Origin: Orbilia blumenaviensis
Taxonomy: Eukaryota > Ascomycota > Orbiliomycetes > Orbiliales > Orbiliaceae
Assembly (NCBI GenBank): GCA_036872755.1
Contig: JAVHNS010000005.1
Location: 1,364,001-1,428,000 of the forward strand
Length of the DNA: 64,000 nucleotides
Reading direction: 5' to 3'
Position numbers and translations under genes: made by a program. The stretch's first letter is position 1; the number at the start of each line of letters is the position of its first letter. The notes beneath the pieces are model-generated. The model was not told the origin of the DNA and did no database searches. It saw only the letters and a list, made by a program, of their open reading frames with translations. This document shows positions 37,444-50,300 of the stretch, in pieces.

Positions 37444-40400
37444 ATGGCAAATTATATTCATCAACTACAATTCTTAGAAATCTGGGCCGCGGCCCTCGAC
37501 AGATATCGGACCGAGTGCGGTTACGACCTAACCGCCAGTAGCTCCGTTAATCCAACCAGCGTTGAAGAATTTAAGCAACAGATCGAGAACAGCGAGTCTA
37601 GGTTTAAGGAGTATAGAAATGCGAAAAATGCCCTTTGGAGCTCTGCGTCTGGTTTCTTGATTCCCGTGGAGAAAATTGGGCAGATTGTGGCAGAGGGAGC
37701 CGGGGTGGTATGCTATTCAACCGTGCTGCATTTTGTCGAACAACACCGTTTCGACAACATATATATTAGCGACGTTGATGAGCCCCCAGTATACTGACAG
37801 TAATTCTAGGTATTTGCGCCAGCTCCAGCGATTATGCGCGCGGTAGCGCTGCTAATTAAGGTATGAGGTTGTTTCCGCTCTGCCATTCCATACTACCAAT
37901 ATTCACTAATACCGTACCAGGGCGCTGGGGATGTTAGTCAATGTTACGACTACATCGAAGGCCTGCTTAGCTACATGAAAGCCATATTAGATCGGCTCGA
38001 TATTCATACCGAGTACACAATCGATTCTAGGCTCAAAGACATATATACAGAGATACTAGCATGCATTTTGGAGACCATAGGGGTCTCCACGAAGTACGTC
38101 AAGGCCGGGAGGTTTAGTAAGCATCATATCCAAAAAAAATTTCTATTTTAAAATTCAGCACTGAGAATATACTTAAGAAAGATATTTGAGGAAAATATTC
38201 ACGGAAGATGACAAAGTTAACCGGCTGAAGGACCGGCTGGATGCGTTAGTTGGACAGGAGATCGCTATTGTTGGCGCATTGAATTTGAATTCTATGATGG
38301 ATGTACTAGAACAAACGACTACTACGGCAGTAGTCACTACGGATATGGACGGCAAAGTGGACTGTATTGCAAAATCGGTACAGCAGATATCCTTAGATCT
38401 CCAGAGTACGCATCAAAGCACGAAGGTTTAATGGAGGGATTGTGCTAACTCAAACGTTTAAACATAGCCGCAACATCTGTAATGGCTACGAGTAATGCTG
38501 GCCTGCCATCGACTAATATCCGGAGTCTCCTTGACCCTCAAACCAGTGTTGAAGACGATCTGGAGAGTATAAATTGCCTTCCTGGAACGGGTAGCTGGCT
38601 CTTGTCTGAACCCCTTATAAACAAGTGGATAGATGGGGAAACCCCTCTTCTATTCCTCTCAGGTGGTCCTGGTACCGGAAAGTCCTACCTTTCCTCATTT
38701 TTAATAAAACATCTACGCGATACAAAATCGAAGAATCTGGACACACCATCTGTCGGTTATTTCTTCTTCAAAGGAGACACCGACTCCCGGACCGACTTTG
38801 TAATCTCTCTGAAAACCATGGCGTACCAACTCACAATTTCGGACAAGGTCTACTCTTCTTATCTGGAATCTATTTCCAACGATCTGACCAGCAGTAATAC
38901 CACTATTTTCGCTCTTTGGCGCCGTTTATTCCTGTCTAGATGCGGCGAATCTTCCGCCCAAAGAATCTACCTAGTTTTTGACGGCATCGACGAAGCAAAA
39001 CAAGCGGACCTGGAATCCTTCCTCGAGCCGCTCATCAAAGTCTTGGAACCGCCATCCAGCGGGGTTTCAAAAATCAGTGTCCTCCTCGTCGGCAGGCCAG
39101 ATGTAGCATGGAAAATGGAGGAAGTATTCTACGAGCACTTGGTCCCTGTAATCGATGTCGATGCGCGCAAAAACAGTCAGGACATTCGTAAATTTCTACT
39201 CCACCGACTTACGAAGTACAAGAACTTAGTAAGGATGAAAGCGATTCAATCCGAGATCACTGATAAGTTAATTGCCGGTGGAAACGGCATGTTTCTCTGG
39301 GTCGACCTGATGCTTAAGGAACTTTCTACCAAAGACAGAGAATCAACTGTTCGGAAGGCATTGGATAACATGCCAAAGACACTAGAGGAACTTTACCGTC
39401 GGATGCTTACTAGAGTTTCTGAAGCTCTAGCAGACGAACCAGAACAAGCTCAAGATTTTAATGAATTGCTGATGTGGACGGCTTTTGCGTTCCGACCCCT
39501 ATCATTAACGGATTTAGGATTCATTCTGAGTTTGAGATACGGCACAGGGGAGGGTGTGAACAGCTCTGGATTGTTTGACACGATCTCGAAGAAGTATGCG
39601 TCTTTCTTTATGCTATCAAATTCGATGGCACAAGGCAGGCCTGGGCTATCTTTAGATGGTACATGGTTTGACACTAAGCAAAAAAATGAGGAAGAGGCCG
39701 AGGATGATGGAGATCTGGAATTCGAAGAGTGGTTTCTGAATCTACGAGATAGTGTGACCGCCGTTCGCCCCCGTCACGCTTCATTCAGGGAATTCCTTAA
39801 GGGTCAAATTGCAAAACCTAGCCTTATCGGGATCGTGGCCACAGATGCAAAGTTACATATCCTGAAGACATGCCTCAGAGTGCTACTAAACCCGGAATCT
39901 ATGCCCAGCGAGGACACGAATTGGGGCATAAACGTTATGGACGTCTTAAACTCACAAAGGATAAAATCAGGTATCATCTTCTCGACCTATGCCATGAGAT
40001 ACTGGACTACACATCTTCAAGCTCTCGATATTTCGTCAACACCAATTCATGAGAAAGTCAGCATCCTCACATCGATACACAAGATTCATACTCTTCCAAG
40101 CGTAGTAACGGCACAATTTATGTTCCCCGAGCGGTCAGATATCGACATTATGTCTGTTACAGGAGAGGAAGTGGATACAATACTCGCTTGGGTAAGGGAT
40201 GAAGAGACCGTCAGAGGTTGTGGAAATGATGTGCAGGAGTGGGCTGCAAAAGTTCGAGAGAATCGGCGGGAACTCGTGGTACCCCTGGTTGCTCAGCTTT
40301 ACCAGCATGCACTGTGTGGAAAATCCAACATTTTGCAGAGCTGGAGCGAGGTTCTACCAAGCTCTCGGAGGATACTCAGAGCTTTGGTAGTATATTTGGA

Positions 40401-42162
40401 TAAGGTAGACATCCCATCCAATGATAGAGGGGGAAAGGGGACAAGTTGTTGGTCACTTGTTACGTTACTAATATTAATTTAGTTCTATCCATCTATTATC
40501 CCAAACAATAATTTTGCCTCAGACAATTACTTGAACCCTATCATGCCGGCATCCGTGGTAAAATCAATTTTCCGGTACCCCTCGTTAGAAGAAGACGCTC
40601 TCTGGCATGGTGGTATCGCCTGTTTCATGGTTATGACAGGAAACAAACCCGAAGCGATTGAATTTTTTGAAAAGGCCATCCAGAAATCCGCAGATGACAG
40701 CCGTCATAAATTAATGTTCTGGAAATTCCTAGCTCAAGCGAGCGCCGAAGCCGGAGACGACAAAGCCGCTTCGGCATATATAAAGCAAATATTTGACGCA
40801 ATAGATACATCTTTCGGCGGGCTTGAACAAATACCCACAAGCGGATCCTTTTACTCTCGCCCATGGGAATTGGACCGGGAAAACGCTGCCAAGCTGGTCC
40901 ATTGGCTTGCTACCCTTCACCAAGACTACGAAAATAGGGAAAATATTGATGAAGAGATAGCCTATTATCGGAAGGCCATTACGCTGAATATTCACGACGA
41001 TACGATAGTGGATGGAGTTTTCGAGCGGGCGCTTAAAGACCCTAGATGGACTGAAACTGCACTATTCGCAGTGAAACTAATGCGTGAGACTCCCGCGATT
41101 CAACAGACAATAAGTTCCCCGATACCAAGAAATCTATCGTATTTTTGTGTAGGGATGTGGAATGGCAAAGCATCGGGCTTATTTCACCCTGTCCTAAAGA
41201 TGATGGGTGAACCTAGTGAGGACATATTAGCTATCTGGGGAATGGCGCTTGAGGGCGATAAATTCTTCGATGACCGAGGAGTTCCATACGTCAGCAACAA
41301 GAGTGGCATCGAGTACGCCAAGATCCTTGAAATAGAAGGGCAAATTGACAAAGGTATCGACATGGTTGAAGAGGTTGTGGGGCGACATATGCGTGCCTTG
41401 CAAACGGCCATATGCCCAAGCGCTCCATCTGATGCGAAAGAGATGTTTGAGGCAATGGCTTCATTTTTGGCACGGCATTTGTTTGACGAGGACCAACGAC
41501 AAGATATCAGGGAACGATGTCTTAGAATAATGGAAACAATCTGTAAAGATATATCGCCAATCATCCCAGACGTGGAAATTTGGTTTGCGGCATCAATGGG
41601 GTTATATTACCAAAAGCAAGGGCGCAAAGCGGAGGCAATTGAACGGTTCAAGAAACAAGCGGAGACAGCGCTTAGGTACTTAGAGGACGAGGACACTGTA
41701 TTCTTCGGATGGTCAGCCCTGGCTCGGCTCGCAAATGCAATCGATGATCCACAGTCGATGGGAGGAACGATCTGGTCTTCGATGACACAACCGCATTCGA
41801 GATACTCACTAGACGATTCAGAGTACTACGAAAACAAACACGGACGTCGATGGCCACTGAATAGGGTAAAATCACTTATATCGTGTGCAAGTTGCAGGCG
41901 GAAGGTTTTGATTCCAGGTTCTCCGGCAAACATTTGTAGGTTAGTAGGTTACGATGTTTTCTGCAATTGGTGCATGGAAAAGATCAAGGCTAGGAGTCAT
42001 CCAGCGATCAAGTTTTGCAGCCTAAAATACGGTTGGTGGATAATAGATATCGCAGAATTTCCGGGGCCGAGGCAGGAGGGTATTAGTGACGAGGAGGAGA
42101 AGAAGTCTGTACTGGATTCTTTTAGAAAGGGGTTCTTTATCGACAAGTTAGTAGATTCTTGA
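37444..42162 (+). CDS. STAND (NLR-like) protein: Goodbye-NACHT-helical repeats
   Basis: Six exons (37444-37707, 37810-37860, 37921-38116, 38178-38405, 38468-40404, 40483-42162) give 1451 residues with all phases closing. Residues about 1-210 resemble the fungal STAND N-terminal Goodbye domain (FLEIWAAALDRYRTECGYDL, then FAPAPAIMRAVALLIKGAGD and KYVKAGRFKRYLRKIF). The NTPase has Walker A GGPGTGKS (312-319) and Walker B IYLVFDGIDEA (about 414-423), followed by RPDVAWKM. The C-terminal half is helical with TPR-like units (EAIEFFEKAIQKSADD; KAEAIERFKKQAETAL). Two CxxC pairs at 1360/1363 and 1386/1389 suggest a zinc knuckle near the end. Such proteins are candidate fungal immune or incompatibility receptors. 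The domain names rest on pattern recognition only. Confidence 0.88.
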
Positions 42163-44003
42163 CTGGTCTGGGCTGTCTTCTAACTCATTTTTCCTCAAAA
42201 ACTTTAGGTGTAAGCTTATACATAGGTATCTAGGTACTTATTTAGTCATTAAGTCTAATTACTATTCAATACCAATTACCTGCTAGTGTAATAGTAACCA
42301 GTCTGACTATGAGAAAAAAGAATCACATGAACTTGACCGTGGGCCCTCATACTTTTCGCCCACTGTATGATGCATGATGCAACTTAAGAAATTTTGTAGT
42401 TGCTTTGATAACGACTGGTAGCCACTAAAATTCGACAATTTCTAGCAAAGCTATGGCTACGGCTAGTATCTACGCACAGCCGGCAGCTTCCCACCTTATT
42501 TCAGCGATAAAGTTTTTTTATTTATTTACCTGACTGCGTATCCTGGGGTTCTATCAATGTATGGGAACTCTAGTTTTCGTAGACTAGCCTCTGCTTACAA
42601 AGTGACTCGGATATTTCCCAAAGATGATACGCACCTCCAAATCCAAGGAAACCTACCCCAAACTTCTAGGGTCTTCCACGTTACAAAAACCCACCAAATC
42701 CTCTACAGGCATCTGCTCTTTATCACCTGAAGATTCAATGGGTACCTGCAGGTGCCTGATTTTCATTACTTGGAGTCACATACGTACACCAGCATGTACG
42801 TAACACATCAGCCGTCAATTTTTTCCCCACCACTTCGGGTCCCCAATAATTAGTCACATCTCTGTACTACCCTCCGTCCAATAACCCTGTTTCTTCCCAT
42901 CGATCCAGCCTCGCCAAAAGCCTGCACCAAACCTTTTTTCCCCTTTTACCGTAAAACCTCGATCTACACAGCCACATAATACTCCCCTGCATGACTGGGT
43001 CCGTCTCAGTTAATGCTTTATCGATACTAAATCCTTGCTTGCTTATGAAAGAAGAAAGAACGGAAAAGCAGTAATTGTTTCTCCGATCTAGTGTATATTC
43101 TTTCCGAAGGAAACATATAGCTTTTACAGGTTCCGTTCATTCAGGGCGCGATGGAAGGTTCTGGTAGCTAGTGTGTGAATTATGACATACCCCTCTTTCT
43201 TCCCCTTTCTGGATAAGTCGTGCTTCCAGTCCACGATATCGATGTTGTGTGGCTTTAATGGGGGGCAGAATGGACATTGGGTTTTTATTTGTAAAACATG
43301 GGTTTCTAACGAGGTAGTGAAATTATAGACGAATACTGGTGGTTGAATCTGTTACAACCTTCACCGTGGAGCTTGAAAAATTAGTAACCTGCACTGTGAA
43401 TTCCATCCAAAAGAATTCATGTAAATTCGAGATCTGGGCATGAGACAAGCTTTTTTTCTGAAGCCTTGGTGCGGGTGTCCGTGCATGCTTCCAATTAAAA
43501 ACAAGTTAGTCCCATTTAATTTTAGGTTTCAAGTTTCAGCCGTTCAATGCAGGGTATGTATGTATCTCTCAGCTCTGGGATTTTGTTTCCACTTTGATTT
43601 TCTCAATCATCAACTTAGCGAATTTAATCACGAAAAACACTCGAGAATATTTTTTTGTTAGGAAATTTTTTTTTTTTTTCGTAAATTTAGATCTGGTATA
43701 ATATAGCAGAAAAATAAAAAATAAAATACATGAAAAGAAATGAATAGAATACGCTCCTCAAGACCACAAAATATAACCGATAGCACCGATGCAATGCACA
43801 CCCATAAAAATGAATCCGTGAACAACGCAAAATACACAACAAAAAGTAACAGCCTCGTCAAGTTTAGGAATATCTTCACATTTCCACCATCGCATTGCAA
43901 GAAAACGTATGAACCAAAAAAAGCTGATAAACAATAATGAAAAAACAGCAGCACAGCTGCTGCTTGAACCATGCCCCTCCTAATTGATATGTCTAATGCT
44001 TTC
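42163..44003. other. Intergenic region, no supported gene
   Basis: 1.84 kb between the convergent STAND gene and the two-TM gene. It is A/T-rich and pyrimidine-rich with no coding structure seen. ORFs near 43440-43970 are low-complexity hydrophobic readings with no gene-like features. Confidence 0.5.
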
Positions 44004-44504
44004 TCACGCTAGCCTCTTCTCAGCTTGCTTCGCTCTCTTATGACGAGCATGAGCATGCTCCCCAGAAACAGCAACAGCATCAACAGCAACATGCGAAACC
44101 ACCTTCGCTGCAATCTTCTCCTCCGCAGCAGCCTGCACCCCATACTCCACCCCATTCGCCAAGATAGCCTCAGCACCCACCGCACTAACACCGATCCCAA
44201 CAACACCAACAGTCCCACTGATAACCACCGGTAACACAGTATCTCTTTTCCTCGTAACAGGGGTTTCCCCACGACTCTTGAAATGCGTTTCGATTATTTC
44301 ACGCTTTTTTCTGGCGTTGTGGTTTATCGGGGCGGAGAATATCATGCCTAGGATGGAGACGCCGAGGGTGAAGGGGATTGCGAGGCCGGCTACTGCGGTG
44401 GATGTGCCGGAGCCGTAGGCTACGCGGGTGTAGTGCTCCCATTCTAGTTGGAGTTGTTCGATGGTCATTTCGGCGCACTTTGCGTCGTATTCTTCGAAGC
44501 CCAT
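44004..44504 (-). CDS. Small two-TM orphan protein
   Basis: A single-exon gene of 166 residues. The start was taken at MGFEEYD (44504), because the 60 codons further upstream read a hydrophobic AT-rich leader that looks untranslated. An amphipathic N-terminus (MTIEQLQLEWEHYTRVAYG) leads to a hydrophobic segment at about 32-60 (AVAGLAIPFTLGVSILGMIF). A basic loop (NARKKREIIETHFKSRG) comes next, then a second hydrophobic segment at about 91-115 (PVVISGTVGVVGIGVSAVG), and a His/Lys/Arg-rich tail. I recall similar small proteins scattered in filamentous ascomycetes without assigned function. It lies 1.8 kb tail-to-tail from the STAND gene. Confidence 0.7.
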   Translation of the reverse strand: MGFEEYDAKCAEMTIEQLQLEWEHYTRVAYGSGTSTAVAGLAIPFTLGVSILGMIFSAPINHNARKKREIIETHFKSRGETPVTRKRDTVLPVVISGTVGVVGIGVSAVGAEAILANGVEYGVQAAAEEKIAAKVVSHVAVDAVAVSGEHAHARHKRAKQAEKRLA

Positions 44505-47500
44505 TTTGGTGGATGTAGTATGGGGATGAAGTGGTTTTGATGGTTGGGTTTTGATAAGAATGAAGATGTATATATAGTAATATATTCTACCTCTTGGAAT
44601 AGAAAAGAGGGTTATAAGAATCGTTGAAGGATATGGTAGATGCAATGTAGTATATATTGCAATTGAGAAGGATGATAAGATCAATTGGCCTTATTGGTAA
44701 TTGGCTTTGCTTTGATCTGCTCTGAGAAGCTTGAATGAATTATAGGAATATTTCGACAGAGATCTTGCGAGATATTTATGCTTCAGATCCTCTAAGGTAA
44801 AATCCACAGCACTGGCCTCATTGCTTATGGCATTACTCACACGATGGATACACAATACAATAAAAAAAACTTGTGTTAGCCATACCTATTCCCCCACATG
44901 ATGCATGAGGCTCTGTGGCACTCACCAGTTTTGCACCAATGCAAAAAAGGCGAATTTTCTTAATCGACAACAACAACAATACAAGGCTTTGTCTACTAAG
45001 CTAGCTAAGCTAAGCTGTGCACCGCTCGGGTGATCATCTTCCCTGAAACGGCGGCTCAATCGATGTCCCGACATAGCTTAAGGGTCGGCTGTGTATACGC
45101 AAAACCTCAGATCCTTTTTTTCCTGATTTCATAAGCGGAAGATCCAGAGCTAGATTTCGCCTAGTTGCTTAAAATCCAGAATCCCTACCGCTAGCGATGG
45201 GTAGTTCCGCCAAAAAAAAGAAAATCTTGGCTAACTCTTGTGTAACAGGTTTTTTTTTTGGGGTGGGCTAACCAACCAGATTTTGCGATTACTTGGCCCC
45301 AACCAATCCTTTTTTCAACCTAGCGTCGTTCTGCAGCTATGTATATACACCACAGGAACTTGGACTTTGAGAATCTTGTCAGCCGCAATGGCAGAGGCAG
45401 ACTCGAGGGCGTGCCCCCTCTGTGCTGTGGCTTGAAGATAATTGGGCCAAAAAAAAGCCTGTTTTTTTTTTGTTGGTACTGTTTTGGGAGTCAAGCCACC
45501 TCATCCCGTTCACGAAGCTTCGATCGCTAGCTAGCCGGGTTTTTTTTTAAGGTTTTGAATTCGAAAACCAGGGCCATAAACATCTATTCGCGAGGATTGG
45601 TTATTTACAACCGTTTCACATTTTTGTATACCGTGGAAATACCTATACCTCATGGAATGCTCGAGAAACTTCCCTCCCAAAAAATCATAGTTTTTAGGAC
45701 ATGGTAAAACTCCCTGTATTACGCACTGTACTCCTATCTAGCTGATTTCGGACTTGTCATTCCCAATAGACCCCGAATTCACAGAATGACACATAATTAT
45801 CAATATTTCATGAGTCCAGAAGTAGACACTTGCATATATCATCTGCGATATCATCGCTATAAACCCTTTTTAACAAAAAAAAAAAAAAACTCTCTTAGGC
45901 GTACGCGTACATATGATAGAATTGATCATGAGTCGGCATCCTACAGCCGTTCACAGCTCTACGTAACAAAATAATGCCTGACTCCCCAATTGCTATGCAT
46001 CGGGGCTCAATGTCCAGCGGGCTGCCTGGCTATCTACCTAGCAGTTGACGATGATGGTGATGACTTTGTTTTCAGGCCGGGGCTGGGTGGAGTCGTATTC
46101 AACGAATCCTACCAGCTAGAGTTAGCTAGCTAGCTATCTGGCACAGTTAGTGCTAGGTTACACAATCGATCGATTTAATCGTTAACCAAACACTGCAGAT
46201 GCTTTGGAGGGGAGGGGCGAAAAGGATCTTTCGCCATGTACCTTTTTTTTTTCTTTTCTACCTTAACTACCTAAAAACGCCCCACCTAATTAACCTCCTC
46301 TTCCTCAAAACCACGGAGCTGTTAAACTCCTATTCCACCTTAAAGGATTCGAACAAATAGAACCCACCATAACAAAAATCTCCAGGCCATACAAAAACAA
46401 AAACCATGCACAAAACAAGACTCATACATCCGCCCTCCGACAGGATCTCATCCCCCCCAGCCTCCACCCCGTACCCGCCTTACATGCATGTATCCATGGC
46501 ACATATGCAAGATCCGTATCTAATTCTCTTGATTGGCCTAAGATAACTCTGGGCACAACATCTGGGGTACCCTTGATCTGCGATCCCATTTCCTCTTTCG
46601 GCGAGCGCAGCCGCCACCACGAGATTGGGGCTTTGAGGCAGTAAAATAAAAATGTAGTAAGCCATGGCGTTGTATATACGCTGCAGGATACATGACAACC
46701 TGAGAGGGCTATATGCACAGAATTGCAATGGGGTAAGAAAAATACTCGATGTGTGTGTGTGTGTGTGTAACGATAATTTTCCTATTTGGTGAGAGGGGTC
46801 CGGGGGGGTATTACTGTAATTGGTATTGGGGTTGGTACTGCTTACTTCGCCTCTGCACTGTTTGGGTAGTTATGGCCCTAAAGAGGAAGACGGGAGGGGA
46901 TGTATCATGCAAGACTTAAATGAAGAGCTCTATTATGATGATACTTCGATTTTCAACCCCGCTGACTGTTACCTCGTCAGGCGTCAGTCTAGGCCGGGAA
47001 GAAATGCGTTGTTTTTTATGTTACACTGTAACCAGCGCGGAATGTAAAAGTCAACTCGGAGGCTGTACTAGTTCACTTCTTAACATTACATTTAGCTGGA
47101 CTTGAGGTACTAGGACAGTAGCCTTCTAACGGTAATAGCCAATCAATTAATTAACTTCTTTTGGTAGGATGAAATCGCAATTACTATCCCACATTTGGGA
47201 AGGCGGGCCCGCGGGGTGAGGTGGGGGCAAAATATCAGCGGATTTAAATGTGTTGAAATTGTTGGATTCACGGCCTAACTTTTGGCCGCCGCCGCCGCCG
47301 CTATATGCATGCATAGTCACGGATGATCGTCAGGTATGCCTGATATATTCTTATCTGACAGGGCTTATGATACTTTCGCATGGCTTTGTTTCTTTTCTTC
47401 CACGCAGGAGATCTCTGAAAACGGACAATTGGTTCATAGACTTAGTTTTTAACGGGTTTTATTCAACAGAATTCTAGAATGTCAATAATGTCATGGTATG

Positions 47501-47996
47501 TATGCAGCGGAGGCTGATCCGTAAACCCATCTGATTGATATCAGTCGGGGCTTTGGTGTCAGTCAACCTTAGGGAAATCCACTAATGACTCGCATATGCG
47601 TTAACTATCTATCTAAACTCTACCTCCGCGACGTCCAAGTCTCCTGGCCAAAAAGCGGTTGGCCGGGTGTGCTAAGCATCATATGGATGGCTTATGTTTT
47701 AGCAAACCTATGACTCGCGATTTAGGACCCTTCCCCGGGGGAGTCAAGTCAAGAGATTTGTAACCTTTCCTTTACTTTACCGACGAGGCGGTGTAGATAG
47801 ATAGACTTAAGCTTGAGCCGTAGAAGCCTTCTACAACATCTGTCCCGCCCTTCCTCCATGAGTAGGTATCTACCCTCTTGGGCACCAGATCGACTAATAC
47901 CAACGAATCTACAACTAACTTTTTTGACTTTTGAGTCACTAACTCCCCTCCCGCGGCACTCACAGCTTTCGATTAAGCACCCGAGCACCTATCATC
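44505..47996. other. 3.5-kb intergenic region, no supported gene
   Basis: It contains the promoter of the two-TM gene at its left end. Further right it has short poly(A/T) runs (up to about 15 nt near 45877), a (TG)n repeat at 46751-46768 and a (GCC)5 tract near 47287. No ORF chains into a plausible gene. Confidence 0.5.
46751..46768. repeat. (TG)n microsatellite
   Basis: Nine uninterrupted TG units in intergenic DNA. Confidence 0.85.
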
Positions 47997-48295
47997 ATGA
48001 CTAACCTCACAGGATCTATACCTCAAACACGTAATAAGGCCCAAAATACCCCCGAGCCAGACTTCCCCGGTAGACAGCCAGCCTTGGTCCTAGAACGCTC
48101 CAGCTCGCCGGCCCCGTCCATCAGGTATATACACGCGTGCGCGGCGGCGCAGTTAACTAGTCAATACCTTTCTAACTAACTAACTCTAGATATGTTATTT
48201 CATTGGGGGCTGTGGTAGGTAGTCTGGAAAGGGGTGGTGGTGGCGGCGTTGATTTATTTTCCCGTCTGCATGATTGTTTTCAAAAACGATCTTGA
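47997..48295 (+). CDS. Tentative short two-exon protein
   Basis: Exon 1 is 47997-48124, ending at a GTATAT donor, and exon 2 is 48190-48295. The 65-nt intron ends in CTAACTAACTAACTCTAG, a strong fungal branch/acceptor. Splicing keeps the frame and yields 77 residues. The product has a Pro/Ser-rich N-terminal half (LERSSSPAPSIR) and a Gly-rich C-terminal part with FSRLHDCFQKRS. No family was recognised. Support is the frame-preserving intron and the ATG just 3' of a pyrimidine/CATC-rich leader. A spurious chance structure remains possible. Confidence 0.4.
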
Positions 48296-48633
48296 AGTAT
48301 ACCAAGAACCTTCTCCACCGTGGTGTTTATACACATATATTGATACGGGAAAGCAAGTATGATCAATCAATTAACATATTTGTTAAATTTCTTTTATGAA
48401 TTTCGCTAAAAAGGAACCAGATTATATTAGAAAACCACAGTAATGAACTATGAAACGTACGACGCCTTTTCCTTTCCGTATACCAAAAGCTCATTATAGC
48501 CTATGAGGTATCGAATAGCCGTTCTTATCCCAGCTTGCTTGGCATCGATCAACCTAACGACAGTCGGTCTTTTTGATCTCAGCACATATATGATATAATA
48601 CACCCGCCCATCCATCCGTCCAAACCCACAAAA

Positions 48634-49569
48634 TCACGGAATAGGCGACAAAGCCCTGTTAAACCCTCCAGCACGGTTCCTACTCATCTGTTAGCACCAC
48701 AGTCACAAAAATAATAATAACAATAGTAATAAAAAATAAAAAAGGGAAGGGGGGAACGAACATATACTGCCTATACTCCGCCTTCCTCTCAACCTTCACC
48801 CCACCAGCATTATTCCCCTCCACCTTCTTCCCCTTCGTACTCCCAAACCCTCCGAATCCCATCATAGCCATCATAGCATCCTCTCCATCCTCATCACCCC
48901 CGCTACCATTATTCATATCCACATCATCTTCGACATCGCGTTTTGAGCGTTTGCTATTATTGTTATTATTGTTGTTGCTACGGCCCGGCGGGGAGCGGGC
49001 GTTATTGCGTCTGGAGTTATTCCGCGGTGGTGGTGGGGATTTGGAACGGGAGCGGGAGCGGGAGCTGTGGCGTTTGAAGTAGCGGTCTCTGTCTCTGTCT
49101 CTTTCTCTGTCTCTGTCTCTGTCTCCGCCTCTTTCTCTGTCGCGGTCGCGGTCTCGATCTCGTTCTCTGATATCCTTTGAGGATATCGGTGATCGTGAGC
49201 GATACCGCCGTTTTGAATCCGTGTCTCCGTAGCGGTGTCTTTTGCGGTAGTCTATAATATACCCATTTCTTAAATTAGTGTTCCACCTATATATATATAG
49301 AGAGAGTAAGAAAGAAACATACCATCAGGACTCCTAGACCTCTGCCGTCGACCACCGCTATCGCGCTGCTGTTCTCTTTTGGAGTCATTCCCTGCGGTAG
49401 CAGCAGCAGCAGGGGACCGGCTGCGACGGCGTGAGTAGTGTGGTGGTGGTGAATTGTGGCGGTCGTCTCGGTCTCTCTGGTTGGAATAGTAGTTTCGGTC
49501 GTTAGGTCCTTCTCTTCCACCACCCCCGCCGCCTCCTCCTCGTCGGCTGTCTCGTTTTCTGCGGTCCAT
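48634..49569 (-). CDS. U4/U6.U5 tri-snRNP 27-kDa protein (SNRNP27 family)
   Basis: Three exons (49569-49323, 49251-48762, 48679-48634) encode 260 residues. The N-terminal two thirds is an RS/RD/Gly-rich domain (RRRSRSP, many RDRDRD units, SRSRSRSKSP). The diagnostic C-terminal SNRNP27 domain reads MMAMMGFGGFGSTKGKKVEG, then YRQYMNRAGGFNRALSPIP. The last intron splits the Met codon of QYMNR and ends at GAGTAG. Missing that exon loses the invariant NRxGGFNR end. SNRNP27 acts in 5' splice-site handling in the tri-snRNP. It is divergent from VPS68 across about 730 bp. Confidence 0.92.
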
Positions 49570-50300
49570 GGGTGTTTTTTTTTGAAGGTGTGTGGTTGGA
49601 TGTCGCGTGTATGTATGGGTTTGTCGCGGCGACAGGCGCGGATGCGATGACGTTTACTTGGGGGGAACTCTTGGTGTAGGATGCGATGTAAGGTACGGAA
49701 GATGACAGCGACGGGTATATATCTTTTTGTATCGGTTTCTTATAGAAACAGGCTTTGAAAAAAAAATCCGTGATTTGAAGAGTTTCGGAATCGAGGTTGA
49801 AGTAGAGTAGAGTAAGGTTGAAGTTTAGAAAAGAAAAAAGGTCGAGTTTAGCTCACAGGCAGCCAAAGATGAGATGAAACCAAACCCGGGAACTGCGCCA
49901 CCGAGACGTAAACCCAGCCATCCTCATCGTCCGCCCAGCTTGTCCTCCCACCCACTCCCTCTTCTCCGAGTATAACCCACCACCATCATCACCGCCCCAT
50001 ATCATCATCGCCATAGTCTATAGACGACCTGTAAGCCCGCCCACTCTCTCTATCCCCCGAGATCAGATCAGATCTCTCTCAAACAGGCGCCCCGACGGAT
50101 TTAACTAACCAACCCCGGGGCCAAGCCAGTGGAGCGTCATCAAAGCAGCCTCGTCTACGTTATCCCCGTCCCGCACACGCCGCTGTTCATATAAGAAAGA
50201 AAAGAAAAAAGAGGGCCGAATCCCGAACCGCCTGGTCTTAGCTACGCTGCGGATTACACTACACTACTACGTACGATACGATACGATACGATACGATACT
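49570..50300. promoter_or_regulatory. Divergent intergenic region SNRNP27 / VPS68
   Basis: 731 bp containing both promoters. Directly before the VPS68 ATG is an ACGAT pentamer repeat (50271-50298), so the VPS68 leader begins in a tandem repeat. Confidence 0.5.
50271..50298. repeat. (ACGAT)n pentanucleotide repeat abutting the VPS68 start
   Basis: About five tandem copies of a pentamer, ending 2 bp before the ATG at 50301. It therefore lies in the 5' UTR. Confidence 0.85.

Noticed and set aside
44505..44684. N-terminal extension of the two-TM protein
   Set aside because: It reads AT-rich leader with no protein-like pattern, and MGFEEYD gives a natural start.
46330..46400. tRNA-like T-loop (GTTCGAATCC on the minus strand)
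   Set aside because: No acceptor, D or anticodon stems can be paired around it.
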